From: Verrucomicrobiales bacterium
Lineage (GTDB): Bacteria > Verrucomicrobiota > Verrucomicrobiia > Limisphaerales > JAFMIX01
Length of the DNA stretch: 7,655 nucleotides
Assembly (NCBI GenBank): GCA_017853785.1
Contig: JAFMIX010000099.1
Coordinates: forward strand, 1 to 7,655
Reading direction: 5' to 3'
Numbering within the stretch: the stretch's first letter is position 1; every line of letters starts with the position of its first letter. Shown here piece after piece: positions 1-5,410 of the stretch. The position numbers and the translations under genes were made by a program. The notes under the pieces were generated by a model. The model searched no databases, had not been told where the DNA came from, and worked only from the letters and a program-made list of their open reading frames with translations.

Positions 1-116
1 GGGTCGTGCTCCTTGTATTTCTCCTCGAAGCGGCGCGGGTTCTTGCCGGAGTAACGCGGGCGGCGTTTGTGCGGCACGGGCGCGGCGGCGGCAGCGGGAT
101 CAGATTCGTCGGGCAT
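1..116 (-). CDS. rsmH: N-terminus of probable 16S rRNA methyltransferase RsmH (partial)
   Basis: An open frame runs from an ATG at 116-114 off the left edge, giving 38 codons without a stop. It begins MPDESDP, has an alanine/proline stretch, then a basic segment with HKRRPRYSGKNPRRF and EEKYKEHDP. I recall this kind of basic 'RYSGKNP..F.EKYKE' leader from N-terminally extended RsmH proteins of Verrucomicrobiota and relatives. RsmH adds the N4-methyl group to C1402 of 16S rRNA. The methyltransferase domain itself lies outside the window, so the name is a recollection of the leader only. The start is 22 bases after the ribH stop, so it is probably the last visible gene of the aroE-pilD-ribH block. 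No Shine-Dalgarno motif precedes the ATG. It could instead be an unrelated basic protein. Confidence 0.5.
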   Translation of the reverse strand, partial: MPDESDPAAAAAPVPHKRRPRYSGKNPRRFEEKYKEHD

Positions 117-138
117 GGGGGAAAATGTTTTCGCCGCG

Positions 139-624
139 TCAGAACGGGCGGGCGGCGCCGGGGAGGCCGGCCATGACGCGGGCCATTTCGAGCGCGGTCT
201 GGGCGGCTTCGGTGCCGCGGTTATGTTTGCGGTCGAGGCAGCGGACGCGGGCTTGGTCGGCGTTTTCGAGGAGGAGGACTTCGTGGATGACGGGCACTTC
301 GGTGGCGAGTTGGATGTCCATGAGCGCGCGGCTCACGGCGTCGCCGATGTGCGCGGCGTGAACGGTCGCGCCGCGGAGGATGACGCCGAGGCAGATGACG
401 CCGGCGAGGGGCGGACTGGAATGGCGGGCGAGCCGGGCGGCGACGATAGGGATTTCATACGCGCCGGGCACGCGCACGATCTGGACTTTTGCACCCGAGC
501 GGACGAGTTCGGTCCGGGCGGCGCGGAGCATGGCGTCCACGAACCGGGAGTTGTAGCGCGCGGCGACGATGGCGAAGGTGCCGCCGCCGGCGACTTTTTT
601 GGACTTCGGATTTTTCCTAAGCAT
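139..624 (-). CDS. ribH: 6,7-dimethyl-8-ribityllumazine synthase
   Basis: This 161-residue protein has the usual length for lumazine synthase. The enzyme condenses 5-amino-6-ribitylamino-uracil with 3,4-dihydroxybutanone 4-phosphate in the penultimate step of riboflavin synthesis, usually as a cytosolic multimer. Visible signatures are AARYN (residues 21-25, substrate pocket), PGAYEIP (53-59), the phosphate/catalytic segment VILRGATVH (81-89, catalytic His89), and N121..QA..R128..N135-R-G with the conserved Arg. Where Bacillus subtilis has FGIVTTEN, this protein reads HEVLLLEN (114-121), so the Phe-Gly pair of the pocket is His-Glu here. The first ten residues are basic and probably disordered. 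The ATG at 624 is the only reasonable start, and no Shine-Dalgarno motif precedes it. It lies 68 bases after pilD and may be cotranscribed with it. No FMN riboswitch is visible upstream. Confidence 0.9.
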   Translation of the reverse strand: MLRKNPKSKKVAGGGTFAIVAARYNSRFVDAMLRAARTELVRSGAKVQIVRVPGAYEIPIVAARLARHSSPPLAGVICLGVILRGATVHAAHIGDAVSRALMDIQLATEVPVIHEVLLLENADQARVRCLDRKHNRGTEAAQTALEMARVMAGLPGAARPF

Positions 625-692
625 GACGGGAGGCTAACCCGGAAGGGCGGGGGCTGTCACGCGGACTGTTGCAACGGAACTGCGGCGGGCCT

Positions 693-1802
693 TCAGTACG
701 CGAGCAGCGCTGCCACCAATTCCTTGCCGCCGAACATCCAGAGGGCGGCGGCGAGAGCGATATAGGGGCCATACGGCAACCGGCTGGACCATTCTTTCTT
801 GCCGCACATGATGAGGACGATGCCGACGGCGGAGCCGATGACGGAGCTGGCCAGGAGCGAGAAGATGGTGGCCTGCCAGCCGAGGAACGCTCCGATGGCG
901 GCCATGAATTTCACGTCGCCAAAGCCCATGGCTTCGCGCGGCAGCGAGAGTTCGCGGGTGACGGCTTCGAGGTGATGCACCTGCTCCGGTTGGAACTGGT
1001 CGTCGCCGACCTGGAGTTTGACGGGGGAGAGCTTCACGGTTACGTCGCGGTAGCAGCGGTCGATGAGTTCCGCCGTGGTGGCGTGAAACAGGACGGTGTC
1101 GGACTTGCGATAGAACAGCTCTTCGTAGGGGATTTCCTGGTCGGGCAGGACGATGGCGGCTTCGCCGAGGACGATGCGGGTGGTGCCGCCGAGGTCAATT
1201 TTCTGGCGGCCAAAGAGCAATTTGCCTACGCGCAGGACGGCGTAGATGATGCCGCCGCCGACCGCCGCACCGAGAATGCTTTTTCCAATCGCGGCGGTGA
1301 GCGTGGGGGCATCGTGCAGCGCGGGGACGAGGAAGGAGGCGAGCAGGCCCGCGCCGATGCCGCCGAGGGTGAGTTCATCCGGGATGATCATGTGCTCGAA
1401 ATCAATGCAGGTGGCGGCGATGAAGCCGGCGAGCAGCACGCAACTGGCGAGGGCGAATGGAGCGGATTGCGCGCCGAACGCCAGCCAGCTCGCCAGGAAG
1501 GCGAGGCCGGTGCAGAGCTCCACGATGAAGTAGCGGGGGGCGATGGGCGCGCGGCAGTTAGCGCATTTGCCCCGCAGCCAGAGCCAGGTGATGAGCGGGA
1601 CGTTCAGGTAGAACGGGATGGAGTATTTGCAATGCGGACAATGCGAAGGTGGGGAGACCACGCTCTGCCCGAGCGGCAGGCGGTGGATGACGACATTGAG
1701 GAAGCTGCCGACGATGCAGCCGAACGCGAAGAACACGGCGGCCCAGAATCCGGACGGCACGGCGGTCCAGTTCTCGGGGTTGAAGATGGCGTCAATGACC
1801 AT
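693..1802 (-). CDS. pilD: Type IV prepilin peptidase / N-methyltransferase (A24 family) with insert
   Basis: This inner-membrane aspartic protease removes the leader of type IV prepilins or type II secretion pseudopilins and methylates the new N-terminus. At 369 residues it is longer than the usual 260-290. A first membrane segment at about 19-39 contains GSFLNVVIHRLP. A cytoplasmic domain follows with two CxxC pairs (Cys55/58 and Cys80/83), the zinc motif of the methyltransferase part. Further membrane segments lie near 91-110, 116-135, 145-163 and 172-192. The catalytic aspartates are Asp134 (in D-x6-PD) and Asp296 in the GFGD motif. Between about 195 and 290 sits a soluble insert of roughly 90 residues that accounts for the extra length. 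Three membrane segments follow. The ATG overlaps the end of aroE by 11 bases, suggesting cotranscription and coupled translation. No pilin genes are in the window. Confidence 0.93.
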   Translation of the reverse strand: MVIDAIFNPENWTAVPSGFWAAVFFAFGCIVGSFLNVVIHRLPLGQSVVSPPSHCPHCKYSIPFYLNVPLITWLWLRGKCANCRAPIAPRYFIVELCTGLAFLASWLAFGAQSAPFALASCVLLAGFIAATCIDFEHMIIPDELTLGGIGAGLLASFLVPALHDAPTLTAAIGKSILGAAVGGGIIYAVLRVGKLLFGRQKIDLGGTTRIVLGEAAIVLPDQEIPYEELFYRKSDTVLFHATTAELIDRCYRDVTVKLSPVKLQVGDDQFQPEQVHHLEAVTRELSLPREAMGFGDVKFMAAIGAFLGWQATIFSLLASSVIGSAVGIVLIMCGKKEWSSRLPYGPYIALAAALWMFGGKELVAALLAY

Positions 1803-2667
1803 AAATATTTTGTTCGAGTGCCCGGCGCATGATGGCGACGGGCGCCGGCTGGCCGCTCCAGATCTCCAGTGCCGCCGCGCCTTGGTGGAGCAACATGCCG
1901 AGGCCGTTGGCGGTGCGGCAACCGGCGGCGTGCGCAGCGCGGAGCAGGGGCGTCTTTGCCGGGCGATAGATCATGTCGTAAACAGCGCGGGCATTTTTCA
2001 GCGCGAACAATTTGTCATCGAGTGGCGAGGCGTCGGCGGGATTGAGGCCGAGCGAGGTGGCGTTGAGTAGGAGGTCAACGGTGGTCTGCGGGTAACCCAC
2101 GGACGTTTTGACCGCAGGGAACCGCTGGCGGATTTCGCGGGCGATTTCCTCGGCTTTGCTGGCGGTGCGGTTGACGAGGAATAGTGCGGCGACGTTTTCG
2201 GCGGCGAGTTTAAGGGCGGCGGTGCGGCCGGCGCCGCCGGCGCCGAGGAGGAGAACGCGGGCGCCGGGGAGTTCGAGGTGTAAATCTTCGCGCAGGGATC
2301 GGGCGAGGCCGTCGGCATCGGTGTTGTGGCCGAGGCCGATGGTCTGGTCGCCGCGCCGGACGAATTGAACGGTGTTGACGGCGCCCCAGGTTTTGGCGGA
2401 GGGCGCGAGTTCGTCCATCATCTCGACGGCGAGGAGTTTGTGCGGGACGGTGAGGTTGAGGCCGATGAAGTTTTTCGTCTTGGCGGCGGCGATGGCGGCG
2501 GAAAGGTTTTCGGGTGGAACGTCGAGGGCTTCGTAGTGCCAGTTCAGGCCGAGAGCGGCGATGCCGGCGTTTTGCATGGCGGGCGACGCGGAATGTTTGA
2601 TGGGATGGCCGAGTACGGCGAGGCGGCGGGGGGCGGCAGAAATCGGCGGTTGGGGCAGCGCTGGCAC
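1792..2667 (-). CDS. aroE: Shikimate dehydrogenase (NADP+), GTG start
   Basis: Reduces 3-dehydroshikimate to shikimate with NADPH in chorismate synthesis; cytosolic. Starting at the GTG at 2667-2665 it has 291 residues, close to the family norm. In that numbering: shikimate-binding SASPAMQN (Ser26, Ser28), NLTVPHK with catalytic Lys77, GAVNTV, NTDADG with catalytic Asp117, the nucleotide loop GAGGAG (142-147), NRT (166-168, NADP preference), NATSLG, YDMIYRP..TPLL and a C-terminal NGLGMLLHQGA segment. The frame stays open to a GTG at 2751, but that codon lies inside the glnA terminator hairpin, and the extra 28 residues match nothing in the family. A promoter puts transcription initiation on the chosen GTG. 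The gene overlaps pilD by 11 bases, so aroE, pilD and probably ribH form one transcript. Confidence 0.92.
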   Translation of the reverse strand: MPALPQPPISAAPRRLAVLGHPIKHSASPAMQNAGIAALGLNWHYEALDVPPENLSAAIAAAKTKNFIGLNLTVPHKLLAVEMMDELAPSAKTWGAVNTVQFVRRGDQTIGLGHNTDADGLARSLREDLHLELPGARVLLLGAGGAGRTAALKLAAENVAALFLVNRTASKAEEIAREIRQRFPAVKTSVGYPQTTVDLLLNATSLGLNPADASPLDDKLFALKNARAVYDMIYRPAKTPLLRAAHAAGCRTANGLGMLLHQGAAALEIWSGQPAPVAIMRRALEQNIYGH

Positions 2668-2673
2668 GCGGTG

Positions 2674-2702
2674 GTTATAGGCTAAGGAGGGGGAAAGTTC
2701 AA
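2674..2702 (-). promoter_or_regulatory. Sigma-70-type promoter of aroE, predicted leaderless transcript
   Basis: On the minus strand a -35 hexamer TTGAAC (2702-2697, 4 of 6 to consensus) is followed by exactly 17 bases and a -10 hexamer TATAAC (2679-2674, 5 of 6). Seven bases beyond the -10 element is 2667, the G of the proposed aroE GTG codon, so the message would have no 5' leader. The promoter lies just beyond the glnA terminator. The initiation point is inferred from standard spacing, not measured. Confidence 0.6.
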
Positions 2703-2722
2703 ACTTGTTCCCTGACTGCGGC

Positions 2723-2757
2723 AAACAAAAAGGGCGTGACCTCGCGGTCACGCCCTT
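2723..2757 (-). terminator. Intrinsic terminator of the glutamine synthetase gene
   Basis: A perfect 12-base-pair stem (2746-2757 with 2730-2741) encloses a 4-base GCGA loop on the minus strand. It is followed by a U-rich tract read as TTTTTGTTTG. It begins 18 bases after the glnA stop codon. It separates glnA from aroE, which is read in the same direction. A U-tract is absent on the plus strand, so it works one way. Confidence 0.92.
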
Positions 2758-2775
2758 GAAGTTCAGCGTGCGGGC

Positions 2776-3798
2776 TTACTTGGTCGGCACGGTGTTGATC
2801 GTCTGCAGGATGCGGCCGGCGATTTTGTAGGGGTCGCCTTGGGAGTTCGGCCGGCGGTCTTCGAGGTAGCCTTTGTAGCCGTTGTTGACGAAGCTGTGCG
2901 GGACGCGGATGGACGCGCCGCGGTTGGCCACGCCGTAGTTGAATTTATCGATGGACTGCGTTTCGTGCAGGCCGGTGAGGCGGAGGTGGTTGTCCGGGCC
3001 ATACACGGCGATGTGTTCATTCTTGTATTTGTCGAAAGCGGCCATGAGTTTCTCGAAGTAGTCTTTGCCGCCGACTTCGCGCATGTGGGTGGTGGAGAAG
3101 TTGGCGTGCATGCCGGAGCCGTTCCAGTCCACGTCTTTGCCGAGGGGTTTGCAGTGCCAGTTCACGTCCACGCCGTATTTTTCGCAGAGGCGCATGAGGA
3201 GGTAGCGGGCGACCCAGACTTGGTCGGCGCAGTTCTTGGAGCCTTTGCCGAAGATCTGGAATTCCCACTGGCCTTTGGCGACTTCGGCGTTGATGCCTTC
3301 GTGGTTGATGCCGGCGTCGAGGCAGATGTCGAGGTGCGTGTCCACGATCTCACGGGCGATGCAGCCCACGTTCTTGTAGCCGACGCCGGTGTAGTATTCG
3401 CCCTGCGGATAGGGGAAACCGGAATCGGGGAAGCCGAGGGGCTTGCCGTCTTTGTAGAGGAAATATTCCTGCTCGAACCCGAACCACGCACCGGAATCAT
3501 CGGGAATTGAGGCGCGGCTGTTGGTCGGATGCGGGGTCTTGCCATCGGGCATCATGACTTCGCACATGACGAGGACGCCGTTCTTCTTGGTGGAATCGGG
3601 ATAGACCGCGACGGGCTTGAGCATGCAGTCAGAGCTGCGGCCTTCGGCCTGGCGGGTGGAACTGCCGTCGAAGCCCCACATGGGGAGCTGTTCGAGCTTG
3701 GGGAAGCTGGCGAATTCCTTGATTTGGGTCTTGCCGCGGATGTTGGGGACGGGTTCGTAACCGTCCAGCCAGAGGTATTCCAATTTGTATTTGGTCAT
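2776..3798 (-). CDS. glnA: Glutamine synthetase, type II (eukaryote-like)
   Basis: Catalyses ATP-dependent amidation of glutamate with ammonium; cytosolic. The 340-residue length and motifs fit GSII (the glnII/eukaryotic class), not the 470-residue bacterial GSI: WGFDGSST (41-48), the glutamate/metal motif WFGFEQEY (105-112), YYTGVGY (135-141), AGINHEGINAE (162-172) with GQWEFQ, NGSGMHAN (226-233), NHLRLTGLHET (270-280), GVANRGASIRVP (289-300) and GYLEDRRP (310-317). All catalytic blocks are present. GSII enzymes lack the adenylylation tyrosine of GSI, so control should be transcriptional or by protein binding. The ATG at 3798 gives the normal N-terminus (YKLEYLWLDGY). A -24/-12 box lies about 70 bases upstream and a strong terminator follows, so it is probably monocistronic. 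In the literature this class is also called glnII. No Shine-Dalgarno motif is seen. Confidence 0.95.
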   Translation of the reverse strand: MTKYKLEYLWLDGYEPVPNIRGKTQIKEFASFPKLEQLPMWGFDGSSTRQAEGRSSDCMLKPVAVYPDSTKKNGVLVMCEVMMPDGKTPHPTNSRASIPDDSGAWFGFEQEYFLYKDGKPLGFPDSGFPYPQGEYYTGVGYKNVGCIAREIVDTHLDICLDAGINHEGINAEVAKGQWEFQIFGKGSKNCADQVWVARYLLMRLCEKYGVDVNWHCKPLGKDVDWNGSGMHANFSTTHMREVGGKDYFEKLMAAFDKYKNEHIAVYGPDNHLRLTGLHETQSIDKFNYGVANRGASIRVPHSFVNNGYKGYLEDRRPNSQGDPYKIAGRILQTINTVPTK

Positions 3799-3830
3799 GA
3801 TGGTGCGTTTAGAATGTTAACGTTTGGTGC

Positions 3831-3851
3831 GTCAAAAGGTTCAGTTTTGAC
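3831..3851 (-). promoter_or_regulatory. Stem-loop or palindrome in the glnA leader
   Basis: A perfect 7-base-pair inverted repeat, GTCAAAA and TTTTGAC, encloses a 7-base loop. If transcription starts near 3856 from the -24/-12 box, this hairpin is almost at the mRNA 5' end and ends 32 bases before the start codon. It could stabilise the message, or it could be a DNA operator, since the arms are AT-rich and the RNA stem would be weak. It is not a terminator. Confidence 0.4.
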
Positions 3852-3866
3852 AGTGCCGGAGAGTTA

Positions 3867-3882
3867 AGCAGATGAAGTGCCG
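3867..3882 (-). promoter_or_regulatory. Candidate sigma-54 (-24/-12) promoter of glnA
   Basis: The minus strand reads CGGCACTTCATCTGCT. Against TGGCACG-N4-TTGCW it keeps the invariant GG and GC at the exact 10-base spacing and matches 9 of 12 defined positions. Predicted initiation is about 12 bases beyond the GC, near 3856, giving a leader of about 57 bases. Glutamine synthetase genes are classic sigma-54 targets, and the neighbouring glnK operon has a better copy of the same element. No convincing sigma-70 promoter competes with it. Confidence 0.5.
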
Positions 3883-3885
3883 TTC

Positions 3886-3919
3886 GGCAATAGCAGCCTG
3901 CGGGAAAATGCTATTCGCC
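3886..3919. repeat. Inverted repeat upstream of the glnA promoter
   Basis: AATAGCA (3889-3895) and TGCTATT (3909-3915) form a perfect 7-base dyad with a 13-base spacer. GGC and GCC extend it outward with one unpaired C at 3916. Its centre is about 46 bases upstream of the predicted glnA start. In position it could bind a transcription factor for glnA or for the divergent kinase/phosphatase pair. Nothing else is visible in the rest of the divergent spacer (3920-4066) beyond a T-rich run; I found no convincing promoter for the plus-strand genes. Confidence 0.35.
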
Positions 3920-4066
3920 TGCAACGACAGGGGTTTTTGGTGTCCGGATTTTTTTCGGGGCGGCGGGTGGAGAGGGGGGTCGCTGTTCTAATTTGCTCGC
4001 GCTGTGCGGAATTGCCCAGCTAGACTCGGCGTAGACGAATAAAGTGCGAGCCCGACGATTCCGTTT

Positions 4067-4462
4067 ATGCTGCAAGTGAAGGACACATTGAGGGCGACGG
4101 TGCATCTGAGTTTCGATGGCCGCGTCTTCAAGACCTACCACGGCCCGGATGCGGCGCGGCGGTTTGCCAACGAGGTGAAAGTGCTGCGGTATCTGGAGGC
4201 GCGCGGTTGCGGTTTTGTGCCGCGACTGCTTGAAGCCGACGCCGAAAAACTCCGCATCATCACCACGAACTGTGGTGGGCGCGTGCAGCACCTCGACGCG
4301 GAGCGTACCCGGCAGGTGTTCGCCGAACTGGAAGCCTACGGCGTCCGCCACGATGACCCCGATATGCGCAACATCACCTACCGGTTTTCCGACGGGCGGT
4401 TTTGCGTCATTGATTTTGAATTCGCCACCATCCTGCCGGGCAACGAACCGCCGCCGCCATGA
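4067..4462 (+). CDS. Minimal protein-kinase-like protein
   Basis: This 131-residue soluble protein carries the ordered landmarks of the protein-kinase fold in a very short chain. FDGRVFKTY gives a candidate ATP lysine (Lys22). RRFANEVKVLRYL gives a candidate helix-C glutamate (Glu36). A hinge-like segment LRIITTN (62-68) follows. HDDPDMRN (95-102) aligns position for position with the catalytic loop HRDLKPEN (His95, Asp97, Asn102). VIDFEFA (114-120) matches the DFG motif with Asp116. No glycine-rich loop is obvious, and nothing resembling an activation segment or full C-lobe follows Asp116. It is thus smaller than RIO/Bud32 kinases, though the motif spacing resembles that group. Substrate and activity are unknown. 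An in-frame TAA upstream makes ATG 4067 the first start. Its TGA overlaps the phosphatase start (ATGA), implying coupled translation and a joint role. Confidence 0.8.
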   Translation: MLQVKDTLRATVHLSFDGRVFKTYHGPDAARRFANEVKVLRYLEARGCGFVPRLLEADAEKLRIITTNCGGRVQHLDAERTRQVFAELEAYGVRHDDPDMRNITYRFSDGRFCVIDFEFATILPGNEPPPP

Positions 4463-5298
4463 ACCAACCCCATCCCCGCACCCCCACTCCCGCCGCCACA
4501 CTCGCCTGGTCCGGCTGGACCGACATGGGCAAAGTCCGCAAGAACAACGAAGATTCCTTCCTCGGCCTGCGCTTTGATGCGCAGGAAGTCCAGCGGCTGG
4601 GCAAGTTCGGGGCCGCCGCGCTCGCCACGCACGATTTCACTTTTGCCGTGTGCGACGGCATGGGCGGTGCAAAGGCCGGCGAATACGCCAGCTCCATCGC
4701 GGTGGAAAAAATCACCCGGTTGCTGCCGCGCGCCTTTCAGCAATCCGCCGCCGGGATACAGGCCGGTTTCGAGGATGTCCTCACCGAACTTTATGCCGAG
4801 GTGCATCGCCAGATTGTCTACCTTGGCAACAGCTACGACGAAGTCCACGGCATGGAAACGACCATGAGCCTGTGCTGGTTCACGCCCGGCTGGTTGTATT
4901 TCGGCCACATCGGTGACAGCCGCATCTACTACCTCGCCGCCGGCGCGGACCAGATCAAACAGCTCACTGCCGACGACACCCATGTCGGCTGGCTCTTCCG
5001 CAACGGCCAGATCAACGAACGCGAAGCCCGCACCCACCCGCGCCGCAGCGTCCTGCAAAAGGCGCTTGGCGGCAGCAATCAATTCGTGGACCCGCAGGTC
5101 GGCGCGGTCGGGTGCGAGCGTGGGGATGTTTTTCTACTCTGCTCGGACGGGCTGGTGGACGGGCTTTATGACCACCAGATTGTGGATTTGCTCCGTAAGG
5201 ACGGCGGCGAAGCCGGCCCGGCCCGGCACCTCGTGGATGAAGCCGTGAAAAACTCCGGCCGCGACAACACCACCGCGCTGGTCGTCCAGATTCAGTGA
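4459..5298 (+). CDS. PP2C-family (PPM) serine/threonine protein phosphatase
   Basis: A 279-residue soluble, single-domain metal-dependent phosphatase that hydrolyses phosphoserine and phosphothreonine. Domain motifs appear in order: TDMGKVRKNNEDSF (21-34, phosphate-binding Arg27 and Glu31/Asp32), FAVCDGMGGAKAGE (62-75, metal Asp66/Gly67), METTMSLCWF (132-141), FGHIGDSRIYYL (148-159), the flap region with LTADDTHVGWLFRNGQI (169-185), RSVLQKALG (196-204), LLCSDGLVDGL (226-236, metal Asp230) and GRDNTTALVVQ (267-277, metal Asp269). Length and motifs match PrpC/Stp/PphA-type bacterial enzymes. There is no membrane segment or extra domain; the first 15 residues are proline-rich and probably disordered. 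The ATG overlaps the stop of the kinase-like gene by 4 bases. Converges on amtB. Substrate unknown. Confidence 0.93.
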   Translation: MNQPHPRTPTPAATLAWSGWTDMGKVRKNNEDSFLGLRFDAQEVQRLGKFGAAALATHDFTFAVCDGMGGAKAGEYASSIAVEKITRLLPRAFQQSAAGIQAGFEDVLTELYAEVHRQIVYLGNSYDEVHGMETTMSLCWFTPGWLYFGHIGDSRIYYLAAGADQIKQLTADDTHVGWLFRNGQINEREARTHPRRSVLQKALGGSNQFVDPQVGAVGCERGDVFLLCSDGLVDGLYDHQIVDLLRKDGGEAGPARHLVDEAVKNSGRDNTTALVVQIQ

Positions 5299-5312
5299 CG
5301 CTCACGGTGTGG

Positions 5313-5330
5313 CCCCCGTTGGGGCGGGGG
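5313..5330. other. GC hairpin after the phosphatase gene
   Basis: CCCCCG (5313-5318) and CGGGGG (5325-5330) can pair around a 6-base loop, 15 bases after the phosphatase stop. No U-tract follows on the plus strand, so it is at best a weak or Rho-assisted 3' end signal. Confidence 0.3.
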
Positions 5331-5340
5331 CGGCGCCCTG

Positions 5341-5376
5341 CAAAGCAAAACGGCGGGCGACTTGCGTCGCCCGCCG
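5341..5376 (-). terminator. Intrinsic terminator of glnK-amtB
   Basis: A perfect 10-base-pair stem, CGGCGGGCGA (5351-5360) with TCGCCCGCCG (5367-5376), has a 6-base loop. On the minus strand it is followed by TTTTGCTTTG. It lies 34 bases after the amtB stop, at the convergent junction with the phosphatase gene. Confidence 0.85.
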
Positions 5377-5410
5377 GTGCATTTGCGGTATTTCCTTGAT
5401 GTGCCCTGAA

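Noticed and set aside
67..1832. Long plus-strand open frames opposite ribH and pilD
   Set aside because: They are the antisense of two genes with clear family motifs. Their products are highly biased (Gly, Ala, Asp, Glu, Arg) with no recognisable domain.
2668..2751. 28-residue N-terminal extension of aroE
   Set aside because: It begins at a GTG within the glnA terminator stem and runs through the aroE promoter. AroE proteins normally start close to the chosen GTG.
3813..3836. Sigma-70 promoter for glnA from a TTGACG element
   Set aside because: The only -10-like hexamer at suitable spacing (TAAACG after 18 bases) is poor, and the TTGACG is part of the inverted repeat.
3911..4501. 196-residue minus-strand open frame across the divergent spacer and kinase-like gene
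   Set aside because: It shows no domain, is low complexity at its start, and runs antisense to the kinase-like gene, whose motifs are in order.
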